DNA of 64,000 nucleotides, from assembly GCF_034702125.1 (NCBI RefSeq), contig NC_085876.1, forward strand, positions 1-64,000, written 5' to 3'. This stretch comes from Engraulis encrasicolus (lineage: Eukaryota > Chordata > Actinopteri > Clupeiformes > Engraulidae). The position numbers and the translations under genes were made by a program. The notes below the pieces were generated by a model, which was not told the DNA's origin, ran no database searches, and saw only the letters and a program-made list of their open reading frames with translations. Position 1 is the stretch's first letter, and the number at the start of each line of letters is the position of its first letter. Below are positions 9,439 to 21,280 of the stretch, piece by piece.

Positions 9439-12270
9439 TAATAATAATAATAATAATAATAACTTGGTTTTATATAGCGCCTTTCAAGGAACCCAAGGTC
9501 TCTTTACATTTGGGGGGGAAGGGGCAGGGGGAGGGCCAGTGAAGTTAAAGTCCATATGCCTCTGTGAATAGATGTGATTTCAGGTGCTTCTTGAACGTAG
9601 CCAGTGTGGGGGCCTGGCGTATGTTGGGAGGTAGACTGTTCCAGAGCGTGGGGGCAGCAACACAAAAAGCTCTGTCACCAACAGTACGGAGTCTGGCTCG
9701 GGGGATGATGAGATTGTCCTTTTCAGAAGACCGCAGAGACCTGGACTGGGAGTGGGGTTGGAGGAGATCAGAGAGATACTGAGGAGCAAGAGAGTGTAGT
9801 GATTTGTATGTCAGCAGGAGAATTTTGTACTGAATGCGGGACTTCACTGGGAGCCAGTGGAGCTGTCTGAGTGTGGGAGTGATGTGTTGCCACCGCTTTG
9901 TGCGAGATATAATTCTGGCTGCTGAATTTTGAACATACTGTAGTCGTTCCAAGGCTTTCTTGGGTAGGCCATACAGTACCCCATTGCAGTAGTCCAGGCG
10001 GGAAGTAATGAAAGCATGGATAAGTGTTTCGGTCACAGAGTCAGAGAGTGAGGGCCGGAGTCTGGAGATGTTCTTGAGATGGAAGAAGGCAGATTTGGTG
10101 ATGCTTTTGATGTGAGACTGGAATGAGAGGGAAGGGTCAAGGACGACACCTAGGTTTCGCACCTCTAAAGATGGCCTGATGGTATAACCATCCACATCCA
10201 GGGACAGATCAGCAACCTCCTTGGCCCGGGATGGGGGGTACACTGCGATGATCTCTGTTTTGTCGTTGTTGAGTTTGAGTAGGTTTGCAGCCATCCAGGT
10301 TTTAATGTTGCGCAGGCAGTTGATGAGTGGTGAGGGTGGGAGTGGGACAGAGGACTTAATGCTGATGTATATTTGGGTATCGTCTGCATAGCTATGAAAA
10401 TTGAGACCATGGTGACGGATAATATTGCCAAGAGGGAGCATGTAGATAGAGAATAAGAGGGGGCCAAGCACTGATCCTTGGGGCACGCCGTGGTTGACTG
10501 GGGCTGTTGAGGAGTTTGCATCCTTGATGGTGACATATTGTGTCCTTCCAGTGAGATATGAGTTGAACCAGGCAAGTGCAGAGTCGGTGAGGCCAAGGTA
10601 GTCATGGAGGCGGGTCAGAAGAATGGCATGGGAGACCGTGTCAAAGGCTGCGGAGAGGTCGAGGAGAATGAGAAGGGTGATGAGTTCTTTATCGGTGGCT
10701 ATTAAGAGGTCGTTGGTGATTTTGATGAGAGCTGTCTCTGTACTGTGGTGGGCTCTGAAGCCGGATTGAAGGGGTTCATGAAGGTTGTGGTGCGTCATGT
10801 GGTCTTGTAGCTGGGTCGCTACAGCTCTTTCCAGTACTTTGCTGAGGAATGGTAAATTTGAAATTGGCCTGTAGTTGCTTGGCTCGTCGGGGTCAAGGGT
10901 GGGTTTTTTTAGGGTCGGGATGACCACTGCTGTCTTGAAGTTGGTAGGCACCACCCCAGATGTCAGAGAGCAGTTGATGATGGAGGTCATAGCCGGGCAG
11001 AGTGTAGGCAAGCATGCCTTCACCAGTGGAGTGGGCATTGGATCCAACTTGCTGGAGGTAGATTTTGATTTCCGTACCAGGTCAGAGACCTGGTTCTCAG
11101 CAAGTGTGGAGAAGGAGGATAGAGAGCAGCCAGGTGTGTGGCTCACGGCAGTAGGGTTGTAGTCCTCAGGGTACCAGGCAGGTGTAGATGGAGAGTCCAC
11201 ATGACGGAGCTGTTGGTGGATGCGGTCAACCTTCATCTGGAAGAAGCTTTGAAATTGTGAGCATAGCTCAGCAGCATTGGATGGTTGTGGGGCATTAGGA
11301 GGGCTGAGGAGACGGTTGATTGTTGAGAACAGCTGCTTTGGGTGGTGTTGTTGATCATTAATGAGACTGGAGTAGTGGGATGTTTTTGCCCTTGAGAGAG
11401 CTTCTTTGTAGTCCTTTACATGACTTTTGAAGGCCTCGTAGTGGACGACAAGGCCAGATTTTTTGTAGCGCCTCTCGAGCCGACGCCCTGCTGCCTTCAT
11501 TTGCCGAAGGTCAGGGGTGAACCAGGGAGCTGGCTGGCTGTATGACACAGATCGGGTCTTTAGGGGGGCTACCACATCCAGGCTAGTAGCGAGAGCTGTG
11601 TTGTAATGCTCAACAAGGCCGTCCACAGAATGAGCAGTGGGATGAGGGGTGAGATGTGTTGCCAGTATGTTGGACAGTGTAGGTGTAGACACACGTCTTA
11701 TGTTCCTGAACATAATTGTCCGTTTGGCAGGCTGTTTGGGTTGAGGCAGGGGCACTGTGAACATGATGGCATGGTGGTCAGAGACGGCAAGGTCAAGACA
11801 CTGGATCTGAGAGGGGGCGATACCAGTGGAGCACACCAGGTCCAGTGTGTGGCCTCTGTTGTGTGTGGGGCCCTGCACATGTTGTGCAATGTTGAAACAG
11901 TCAAGGAGGGACATGAACTCAGCAGCAAATTGGCAATTGCTGGAGTCCAGGTGAATGTTAAAGTCGCCAAGAATTAAAGTGGATGGGGACATGGGGCAGA
12001 CAGTACTAAGTAGCTCAGAGAACTCAGGTAAAAAAGAACTTTTGGGGACTTTGGGGGGGCGGTAAACAAGGACTACCTGGAGCTGCACTGCCCCGGCCAT
12101 CACAAAATGGACACATTCAAAAGTGACCACATTTGTGGGAAGTTCCTTAACAATAATGTCAGCGTTGTAAATTACAGCCAGCCCACCACCACGACCAAGA
12201 GAACGAGGCTTTTGGATGTAATTGTAGCCTGGGGGCGTGGCCTGGTTGAGTGACAGGAAATCTTGCTGGT
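9439..12270 (-). mobile_element. 5'-truncated L2-type LINE
   Basis: Read on the minus strand, the element runs from inside the endonuclease coding region (about 12270) through reverse transcriptase to a 3' tail whose sequence AAGGCGCTATATAAAACC plus (TTA)n at 9439-9471 is the typical L2 end: CCTTGGGTTCCTTGAAAGGC then ATT repeats. ORF1, the 5' UTR and the first part of the endonuclease are missing, as is usual for target-primed insertion. I could not fix a target-site duplication. Confidence 0.9.
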
Positions 12271-12325
12271 TTTGCCAGTTGACCTTTGACCTTTTTTTGG
12301 CAGTTACTGTGTTCTGCCTTAGCAT
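9545..12325 (-). CDS. L2-type LINE ORF2: endonuclease (partial) and reverse transcriptase
   Basis: A single uninterrupted 926-codon frame. Seen: AP endonuclease motifs GRGGGLAV (res. 45-51), GDFN (120-123) and SDHH (182-185); then reverse transcriptase with SNYRPISNLP (483-492), LDLSAAFDTVSH (555-566), GVPQGSVLGPLL (613-624) and the catalytic YADDTQIY (646-653); then the C-terminal thumb region (RNLGVVLDPSLSFQSHI). These are features of the CR1/L2 group, which nick target DNA and reverse transcribe their own RNA at the nick. The N-terminal strands of the endonuclease, with the first catalytic Asn and Glu, are missing: the first about 20 residues come from flanking sequence, and the listed ATG is not a natural start. 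No stop or frameshift in 2.7 kb suggests a fairly recent insertion. It is unlikely to act by itself. Confidence 0.9.
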   Translation of the reverse strand: MLRQNTVTAKKRSKVNWQNQQDFLSLNQATPPGYNYIQKPRSLGRGGGLAVIYNADIIVKELPTNVVTFECVHFVMAGAVQLQVVLVYRPPKVPKSSFLPEFSELLSTVCPMSPSTLILGDFNIHLDSSNCQFAAEFMSLLDCFNIAQHVQGPTHNRGHTLDLVCSTGIAPSQIQCLDLAVSDHHAIMFTVPLPQPKQPAKRTIMFRNIRRVSTPTLSNILATHLTPHPTAHSVDGLVEHYNTALATSLDVVAPLKTRSVSYSQPAPWFTPDLRQMKAAGRRLERRYKKSGLVVHYEAFKSHVKDYKEALSRAKTSHYSSLINDQQHHPKQLFSTINRLLSPPNAPQPSNAAELCSQFQSFFQMKVDRIHQQLRHVDSPSTPAWYPEDYNPTAVSHTPGCSLSSFSTLAENQVSDLVRKSKSTSSKLDPMPTPLVKACLPTLCPAMTSIINCSLTSGVVPTNFKTAVVIPTLKKPTLDPDEPSNYRPISNLPFLSKVLERAVATQLQDHMTHHNLHEPLQSGFRAHHSTETALIKITNDLLIATDKELITLLILLDLSAAFDTVSHAILLTRLHDYLGLTDSALAWFNSYLTGRTQYVTIKDANSSTAPVNHGVPQGSVLGPLLFSIYMLPLGNIIRHHGLNFHSYADDTQIYISIKSSVPLPPSPLINCLRNIKTWMAANLLKLNNDKTEIIAVYPPSRAKEVADLSLDVDGYTIRPSLEVRNLGVVLDPSLSFQSHIKSITKSAFFHLKNISRLRPSLSDSVTETLIHAFITSRLDYCNGVLYGLPKKALERLQYVQNSAARIISRTKRWQHITPTLRQLHWLPVKSRIQYKILLLTYKSLHSLAPQYLSDLLQPHSQSRSLRSSEKDNLIIPRARLRTVGDRAFCVAAPTLWNSLPPNIRQAPTLATFKKHLKSHLFTEAYGL

Positions 12326-12895
12326 TGCCCCCGGAATGACAGTTAGTCATACTAATAGACAGGTCATCAGCTGGGAAAATTAGGCCTTTCTTCCTACCGC
12401 ACTTTTCTCTGTGGATTACTGATCAGAAGGCCTATTGGAAGAAATTAAAACATTGGGCCACGTCAAGTTTTGCTCAGAATTGAATATGGCAGCCATTTTC
12501 CAAAATGACTTGTTTTCATGCATTATTACATTGTACTATAAGGTGATATTCATGAACGATTAACTACTTTCAGCACTATTCTGTCCTATTTCCTTACATA
12601 CATGTTTACAAAGGTTGACTAAACTAAAACAAATGAAAATAAAGTTGGCCACCTTGCAATATCTAAAAGAAAGTGCTGAAAATAATGACTGAAATGCACA
12701 TAGAGAGTCTATGGCTGGGAAAATTAGGCCTATTGTCCTGTCAGGGTTTTCACAGTGGATTGCAGACCAGAAAAAGACCATTGAAAAAGATAAAAACTTG
12801 GGGCCATCTATGTCCTCCAAAATTCAAAAATTTCTCTGTTTTCCAGAATGGCAGACTTTCACACATTTTTCTCAATACTGTCATATTGTCCTGCC

Positions 12896-14228
<1,333 letters not shown>

Positions 14229-14236
14229 AAACGCAT

Positions 14237-15207
14237 TAGAGGTGCTCCGATTGCTCGGCTGCCGATCATGACCGGCCGATAATGGCCAAAAATAGCCTGA
14301 TCGGTGATCGGAAAGACATGCCGATCAAAAAACCGATGGAGATATTAAATTCCTCACGCAACCATTTGCCTTTACACCTGGCGCTGCATGTAGGCGCTGG
14401 CTCTGCACAGCTGCAACTGCACCAAAAGAAGGCATCTTTGCTTGTCTATAACTTTTCGCCATCCCCCCCTTCATTTCCACCATTCATCATAACCATATCT
14501 GCATCAACCGATCCATGCGCCGTTTACCTGAGTGACATGCGATTGAGTAGGCTACTCGCCAGTGAGCCATTTTACGTTATAACCTGTGTAGTTGCCTCGG
14601 TCAGCACGCAATAACTTCACGTTGTCAGCACAAACATGTCAATTATTGTTTTCAAAGTTGTAATTGGCAGTCAGTCGATTAGTTTGATAGTCGCTGAAAC
14701 ACCAAACGGCGACAGATGTGGTTAAAACTTGAGAGAGAGATTCAGAAAGGTAGTGGAGCACTGCAACTGTGGACGGTGACAGAGAGGGGAGGGGCTCTCC
14801 TCACGAGGCTGCTCATTTAAAGCGACAGGTTGTTTTTTTCTCGTATGTGGAAGACTATTTGATGTAATGTTTCAGTTTCAATTCAATCTTAAATAGTTTA
14901 GTTATTCTATGCAATAACTTATACATTGATTAATACTGTAGACTGTATTACCAACACTAGTCTGAAAGATAATAATAATAATAATAATAATCATAATAAT
15001 AATAATAATAGCCTAATAATAGACATGTGCAAATTAAGATTGATTGGTTTATGGGCAGAAATGGTATTCAATAAGGATAATTAATAGGCTATTAAAAAAA
15101 TAGGAAATAATTTTTGTGATCGGCAATGATCGGTAATCGGCAGATAAAGATTTTTGGTGATCGGTATCGGTGATCGGACCCAAAAAATGGTGATCGGAGC
15201 ACCTCTA
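14237..15207. mobile_element. Non-autonomous hAT element (971 bp)
   Basis: TIRs TAGAGGTGCTCCGAT and ATCGGAGCACCTCTA are perfect for 11 or more bases, and the flanks AAACGCAT (14229-14236 and 15208-15215) are an exact 8-bp duplication. Subterminal GATCGG motifs are repeated many times at both ends (likely transposase-binding repeats). Internal blocks (CCTCACGCAACCATTTG; GTCGCTGAAACACC) recur in the hAT element at 25763-30409, so the two families are related. An (AAT)n run lies at 14969-15010. No transposase. Confidence 0.88.
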
Positions 15208-15215
15208 AAACGCAT

Positions 15216-15981
15216 AGTACGAGAAGATGGGCACAGACGTTGAGCCACTCAAAAACAAGCGCACACACAACTGTTGCTGCTGCACACTATTCCAGTTAGC
15301 AGAAATAGCGTCACACAGTAACCAGCCTGGAAAGTGAAACAAACGTCGAAACGGCATTTATCGACCATGAGTCCACCCATCAGCTTCCCAGAACAAGACG
15401 TGGCATAAATTGGCTCTGCCAGGGATAGCCTATCCTTGACCCAAATGCAACCCATTTCTAACTTATTTCTTGAATATATATATCGGCAACAACAAAGTTA
15501 ATCTGCTATGAGTACAGATGAGACTGTGAATTATCCGTTGTCAAAAAGACAACTAGCTCTACACGCAGCCAGTCAAACGCGCTAAACTTTGAGGATGAAA
15601 CGCATGGTAGGCTATCCTAGTTAGCTGCCATAGTCGTCCCATTGGGACTATGAATAATGCTAGTAAGAGTCACAATGCTTAAAAGGCAAACCCTTCATGA
15701 AAAGGACATCATACGCAGTCGAAGTAAACTATTCATTTTTTTCTAAATATCTGCCACGGCAGGTGCAATGATATGGAAACGTCACTGCACTTTATACATT
15801 GTATTACAATTATTTTCTTTTCTGCCATCAGCAACAATTTTGGCTATTTATTTTTTTTTAATCTCTCGCGTTGCGCTGCCACAGAATTGTTGACCGCTCG
15901 TGTACTTTTTTTTGGAACACGGAAGAACAGGGGATGACCCAAAACTAGGCTACTGATGAGTGAATGTTGTATCATATATAT
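15216..15981. other. No gene recognised
   Basis: Sequence between two hAT elements; no supported feature. Confidence 0.4.
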
Positions 15982-16840
15982 GTATGTATTAGGGGTGGAA
16001 CGGTTCAAAAAAGTCACGGTTCGGTGTGTATCACGGTATGAGGTCTACGGTTTACGGTTTTGTACGGTTTTTTTTTTTTTTTTTTTTTACTTTTTATCTT
16101 GGCCCCATAATACACACCATTACACCAGTGGAACACTGTAATAATCACTTAAAAGATTTTACTACCACAGTACTACACAACTATGAAATTACAGTGCCTT
16201 TTGTAATATCCTTGGTCCTTGCCATTCTGGTAACAGCCAATTTATAACAGGGGTAAAGTCTCAAGTTAATTGCCATTTACCTTAACTTACCATATTTTAG
16301 GATACAGCAAAAGGTTATAGAATTATAGTCATAATCTAAGCACACCATTTTATTTCAGAAACCTAGTATTTTGATAGAGCAAGAAGGAAGACATGGATGA
16401 TTTCAACATGTTTTACATTTATTACTCAAAAAAGTGTCAGGATGTTTGCTGCCATCTGGTGGCATCTACAGGAACAGACGAAGTCTTTAGAACAGAAGAA
16501 CACACAATTGCCTGAGAACATGAGGCTGTAAACATAATGAGCCCACCATCCAACCAGCTCAACAGAAAATAAAATCAACAACTCGAATCCCTGAGAGAGA
16601 ATATGTGTATTGTTTCACTTGAAATTAAAGTGCAGTGCTGTGAAACATATGGCTTAAAAAAGAAACGTATGGATTAAAAACAATAAAAAATCTAAACATA
16701 AAGTGCCACTCTTATATTCAAAAAAAATATATCTTAACTTAAATTGCCACTCTCATATTAAAACAATACAAAAAATACAGGTTCAATTAAATATTGCAAT
16801 AAACCTTAACACTGCACTGTTAATAACAGCCCTCCCCCTT

Positions 16841-17266
16841 TCACTTAATTCTCAATTTTTTTTGCAAGAAAATCAGTTTGTCTACATTTTCTGGCAAGAG
16901 ACGAGACCTACTTGCCGTGACAATGTCCCCTGCTGTAGAAAAAACCCGCTCACTTGGCACGGATGTGCCTGGGACAGCCAGGTCACGTTGTGCCAACTTC
17001 GCCACATGGGGATACTTGTGTGCATTGCTCTTCCACCATGCGAGGGGATCTTCATCTACAGAGATGCAGCCAGCTTGCTTGTAGGATGTGACCTCTTCCT
17101 TTATGACATCTGACAAAGGTTTTGCACTTGCTGTTGCCTCTGTTGTAAAAAAGTCTGCAAAAACTGTTGCCATGGCCGATTTTTTGGAGGGAGGAGAGGT
17201 CTCTGGCGGGCCGGATTCTGCTCCTGAGGATGAAGTGCTTGCCTGGGCTTCAATGCCTTGTTGAGC
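16841..17266 (-). CDS. hAT transposase, exon 2 (C-terminal dimerisation domain)
   Basis: Acceptor TTGTTAG at 17273-17267 precedes GCT CAA CAA, phase 0, joining the upstream exon in frame across a 213-bp intron. The 141 codons run through a Ser/Pro-rich linker to WWKSN, LAVPGTSVPSERVFSTAG and NVDKLIFLQKKL, then a stop at 16843-16841. This is the hAT C-terminal dimerisation region, and the Glu in VPSER is the third catalytic residue. All three catalytic acids are therefore present. The intron and splice sites are my inference from frame and consensus. Confidence 0.85.
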   Translation of the reverse strand, partial: AQQGIEAQASTSSSGAESGPPETSPPSKKSAMATVFADFFTTEATASAKPLSDVIKEEVTSYKQAGCISVDEDPLAWWKSNAHKYPHVAKLAQRDLAVPGTSVPSERVFSTAGDIVTASRSRLLPENVDKLIFLQKKLRIK

Positions 17267-17479
17267 CTAACAAGAATCAGACGATAGACATTTGGGAAAT
17301 GTTAATGGCATGAAGCAGGTGACAGTAACATAGTTACAGTAACTCCCACAGGGCAGTGAGAATACACATCTATTATATATATATTATAATAGCAAAAAAG
17401 GATTAAATGCAGTTTATAAATGGTGAATAACATTTAAGCTAGGCCTATTGTATATGTACAGAACATCAGAATAGCCTAC

Positions 17480-19021
17480 CTGCTTTTCGAGGTTCACAAC
17501 TTCTATTGTGAGGTCACCCCAGATTTTGTCAACACAGGCTTCATCTAGATGAGGCAGGGACTTGAACCTTGGGTCTAGTGCTGTGGCTCTGTGTAGATAG
17601 TCCTGAAGGCTAGGATCACTGTATCTGCTTTGGAGATCCTTGCTGATGGCTGCCTTGGCGTCTTTGATGGCAGAACTGTCATCTGCACTTTGTGCCATTG
17701 CTTTCAGCACCATGCTCTGCAGTGGCATGATCATTGAGACGGAGGGGGATGTTTCTGTACTCATGAGGGTGGTGACATTCTTCAGCGGTTTAAGCACTTC
17801 TATGAGGCCTTCTGCCAGCTTTGTCTCACCGTCATTCAACAGGATAATGTCCTTGGTTTTTTTTTTCATGTCTTTGTCGGTCACGGCGGAATATATGGCC
17901 GCCTGTTGCTCCACATAGCGCTCCAACATGTCGTATGTCGAGTTCCAGCGAGTTTGCACGTCGTGAATTAACTTGTGATCTGGCAAGGTCAGCAAGTCCT
18001 GTTTCGTTTTCAATACGAAGGCGGCAGTAGTACTGCGGTGGAAAAAAGTAACCACCTTTCTGACTCTCGCCAACAGTCGTGCGATCTGGGCATTGGATAT
18101 TGCACTTTTGGCTGCCAGGTTGACGGTGTGCGCAAAGCAGGAAATCTGTGGCCCAAGTCCCTCCGTCAAACCTACGGCATTCACAATGTTTTTGGCATTG
18201 TCCGTTGTAACAGGAATACTGCCGCTGCCCCTCTCCAACGCCCACTCCTCCACCACCTCTCTCAGCTTTTGGGATAGGAATTCGCTGGTGTGGCTCTCGT
18301 ATATCGGGCGCGTTTGTAACACGCAGCTTCTTAACTCCCACTGGGGCGTAATGTGATGGGCGGTCACTGTTAGGTAACTTTCCGTGGACCTGGAAGTCCA
18401 TCCATCTGTTGTCAGCGCTACCTGGCATGCCTCCGATAGCTCTTTAACTATATCCTGTCTTGTCTCTTCATATAGGTGTGGAATGACATTCGTGCCAAAG
18501 TATCTCCGAGTGGGCATCACATATCGCGGCTCCAGCACCTTCAGCATGTTTCTGAAGCCTTCACCTTCCATCACGCTGTAGGGCTGCATGTCCTTTGCGA
18601 TGAATAAACCAATGGCTTTTGAAATTGATTTGGCCTTGGCGGTGTCCGCAGCCAGAGGTTGTTTAAATGCCGCGCTAATGGTGAATGGCTTTTTGGCAGG
18701 CGCTCCTCTCCTCCCCTCCACTACCAAACTTGGGTGATATCTGCGCACATGGCTGGCCATGTTTGAAGTGTTTCCATCAGCGTACGGGACATACATTTTG
18801 CAATGCTTGCATAGCGTTCCCGTTCGATCCACGTTTTTTTTGCCAGCATCATCATAAGTGACGCGGAATCCAAAATGGTCCCACACACCTGACTTAAATG
18901 ACGAGGGTGCATCCTCCATGTCCGGCCTAGGCGGCCCGCCTTCCTCACTTCCACTTGCCATGTTTGTACACGCTGCTCCTCCTTGCTTTAGTTTCGCTTC
19001 TTTGGCGCGAATGATAACCAC
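17480..19021 (-). CDS. hAT transposase, exon 1 (BED finger and catalytic core)
   Basis: Residues 1-514 of a predicted 655-residue transposase that cuts and pastes the element at its TIRs in the nucleus. Seen: a BED zinc finger at about 44-97 (W47, C71, C74, H91, H96); TTDGWTS (D206) as the first catalytic Asp; VTTDN (D274) as the second; CFAH (C295, H298), the CxxH motif of hAT proteins; and RWNSTYDMLER (about 358-368). The frame starts with ATG at 19021; the ATG 20 codons in (18961, MASGSEEGG) is an equally good start. The exon ends in CAG with donor GTAGGC at 17479-17474, phase 0; reading on gives about 20 random residues and a stop, which is why I place the splice here. Resembles vertebrate ZBED proteins, but the intact TIRs show it is a transposon gene, not a domesticated one. 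Confidence 0.85.
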
Positions 19022-19277
19022 GTGGTAACATACGGGCTACAATGCGCACGTCGAACGTCTGGTCACAAAAAAAACTTAAACCGTGGACACCGTACGGTTT
19101 ACACATGCCCCGTGCCGTGAGAAGCAAACCGTACGGTTCGGTTTGTCCACATAAACCGTTCCACCCCTAGTGTGTATACATCCGTAGGCCTACACCAAAC
19201 ACACCTCTCGTCCCCTTCTCATGACCAGGAGTGCTCTCGATTTGAGTTCAGTTGGAAAGTAAAAATTGTAATCCCTG

Positions 19278-19301
19278 GTGTGTGTGTGTGCGCGCGCGCG
19301 C

Positions 19302-19344
<43 letters not shown>

Positions 19345-19345
19345 T
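19278..19345. repeat. (TG)n-(CG)n-(TGCG)n compound microsatellite
   Basis: TG units, then CGCGCGCGCGCGCG, then about ten TGCG units. The alternating purine-pyrimidine CG run could form Z-DNA. Confidence 0.95.
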
Positions 19346-19454
19346 TTGTATGTGTTTGTATGTGTATGTGTGTTTGCCTGAGTGTGCTTTTCTCAAGTGT
19401 GTGTGGCCAGTGTGCTTCTTTACATACACTGACATACCGGTAGACACAGTAGAC

Positions 19455-19985
19455 CGGGTGTGTGTGTGTTGGGAGGGGGTAAGGTGTGGTGGGTAGGGAC
19501 CGAATGATGTGGGGGAGCGGGGGGATGAATGAGGAGGTAGGGGGGCAGAGTGGGGGGTGGGGGGGAATGACTCAGATTGAATTAGGGTGTGGGTGGGCAG
19601 AATAGTTTGTGGGGGGATGAGTGAGGTGGTGGGGGGGATAGTGTGGGGGGTTCAGGGGGGCAGAATAGTGTGTGTGTTTGTGTGGGGGGGTAAGTTCAGT
19701 CGGGGGGGTCGACCTGCCAAACTTTTCACATTGGATGGGGAGTGGGCGAGTATTTTGTGGGGGGGGGGTGGGGGAGAATGAGTCAGGGGGGTGAGCGTGG
19801 GGGGCAGAATAGTGGGGGGTGAGTGAGGGGTGGGGGAGCAGAGTAGCATGGGGGGGATGAGTGAGGGGGTTGGGGGGCAGCAATGTGTGTGGGGGGGGGG
19901 GGGGGGCAGAATAGTGTGTGTGGGGGGGTGAGTGAGGGGGTGGGGGAGGCAGAATAGTGTGTGGGGGAAAGACACTGTAGAGCAG
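19455..19985. repeat. G-rich minisatellite
   Basis: Over 500 bp of strongly G-rich + strand built of loose 30-45 bp units of the form GGGGGGCAGAATAGTGTGTG and GATGAGTGAGGGGGTGGGG. G-runs of 4 to 14 bases recur throughout. Long Pro-rich open frames on the minus strand here are composition artefacts. Confidence 0.9.
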
Positions 19986-20059
19986 GGTAAAGATGAGCGG
20001 GGGATACGCGCGGGCACACACGCACGCACACTCACCCTTGCTTTATGCAAAAAAATGTA

Positions 20060-21280
20060 GGCCTGAAAAACTTTTGGTCAGTAATCTAATGTGAAAAGTT
20101 TGGCAGGTCAATAGCCTTTTTTCAGCAGTCAACTGTGTATGTGTAATTCAATCATTTTCTGACAACAATCCTTAGGATATTTCAAAGGGGCAAGATATAT
20201 TTACCTCATTCTGTTGCAAACCTTTGTACTCATGTCTGTAGATAGGAGATAGGACAGAATTTCACTGAAAATAGGTTGTCTTTATTGATAATTATGGTCT
20301 TACAGTATTGAGAATGAAAGTCTGCCATTCTGAAAAACAGAGAACATTTTGAATTTTGGAGCACATTTGAGATGGCAACCAGCTGGTGAATCTTTTTCAA
20401 TAGGCCTTCTGGTCTGTAATCCACTGTGAAAACCCTGACAGGACAATAGGCCTAATTTTCCCAGCCATAGACTCTGTATGTGCGTTTCAATCATAATTTT
20501 CAGCACTTTCCTTTGGATATTGCAAGGTGGCCAACATTATTTTCATTTGTTTTAGTTTAGTCAACCTTTGTAAACATGTATGTAAGGAAATAGGACAGAA
20601 TAGTGCTGAAAGTAGTTAATCGTTCATGAATATCACCTTATAGTACAATGTAATAATGCATGAAAACAAGTCATTTTGGAAAATGGCGGCCATATTGAAT
20701 TCTGAGCAAAAATTGACGTGGCCCCATGTTTTCATTTCTTCCAATAGGCCTTCTGGTCAATAATCCACAGAGAAAAGTGCGGTAGGACGAAAGGCCTAAT
20801 TTTCCCAGCTGATGACCCGTCTATAAGGCAGAAGACAGTAACTTCCATTTTAAATCTGAATAATAAGCAACAAATACAAGTTTCACATATAATGTAAGCA
20901 GTATACACACTATTAGAGTCATTATGACAAAATGTCATGTTTATTTACATATAAATTGTTAATAATAATATAATAATAATAGTAATAATAAATGGGTTTT
21001 GTGTGTGTATTTGTATTTCATACTACCTCAAATAGTAGTTACACACATTCCCTATCAGGCTGATCATATTTCATAATATTATAGTTTCATTTTATATATT
21101 TTTTATTATTTACATGCCTGAAATTTAAAGAAGGAGTTTTAACTGTTAACAGATGAACAGTAACTGAAGTTACTGTGTTCTGCCTCAGTTTGGAACATCA
21201 GAGTTCCAGAATTCTGCAGGTCCAGAGCAGAAGGCAAAAAGCAGTAATTGAAGTTACTGTGTTCTGCCTTAGTTTGCCCA
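20060..21280. repeat. Right arm of large inverted repeat, with about 350-bp tandem units
   Basis: Reverse complement of the 9240-12990 arm. Within it two units (about 20100-20435 and 20436-20795) share CTTCTGGTC, AATCCAC, GGCCTAATTTTCCCAGC, CACTTTCCTTTGGATATT/ATCCTTAGGATATT and AGGACAGAAT. The outer end at 20825-21273 has TAAGGCAGAAGACAGTAACTT and a duplicated AAGTTACTGTGTTCTGCCT (21164 and 21253). No coding sequence. Confidence 0.7.

Larger units (their letters stand above)
15990..19169 (-). mobile_element. Apparently complete BED-finger hAT DNA transposon (3.18 kb)
   Basis: TIRs TAGGGGTGGAACGGTT and AACCGTTCCACCCCTA are perfect inverted repeats over 14 or more bases. Flanks GTATGTAT (15982-15989) and GTGTGTAT (19170-19177) form an 8-bp duplication with one mismatch. 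CGGTT/ACGGTTT repeats in both subterminal regions (16010-16070; 19075-19150) are plausible transposase-binding sites. Inside is a two-exon transposase gene on the minus strand without stops. The 3' region 15990-16840 holds AT-rich non-coding sequence. Confidence 0.9.

Noticed and set aside
10165..11162. Frames overlapping the L2 ORF on both strands
   Set aside because: Shadows of the L2 frame; no motif of their own.
17832..18428. 198-residue frame on the minus strand
   Set aside because: It is an off-frame shadow of the hAT transposase exon, which has clear domain motifs in its own frame.
17480..19021. Domesticated ZBED host gene
   Set aside because: The gene sits inside perfect TIRs with a target duplication, which marks an ordinary transposon copy.
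19572..20050. Pro-rich frames of 130-150 residues on the minus strand
   Set aside because: Caused by the G-rich minisatellite on the + strand; three overlapping frames are all open for the same reason.
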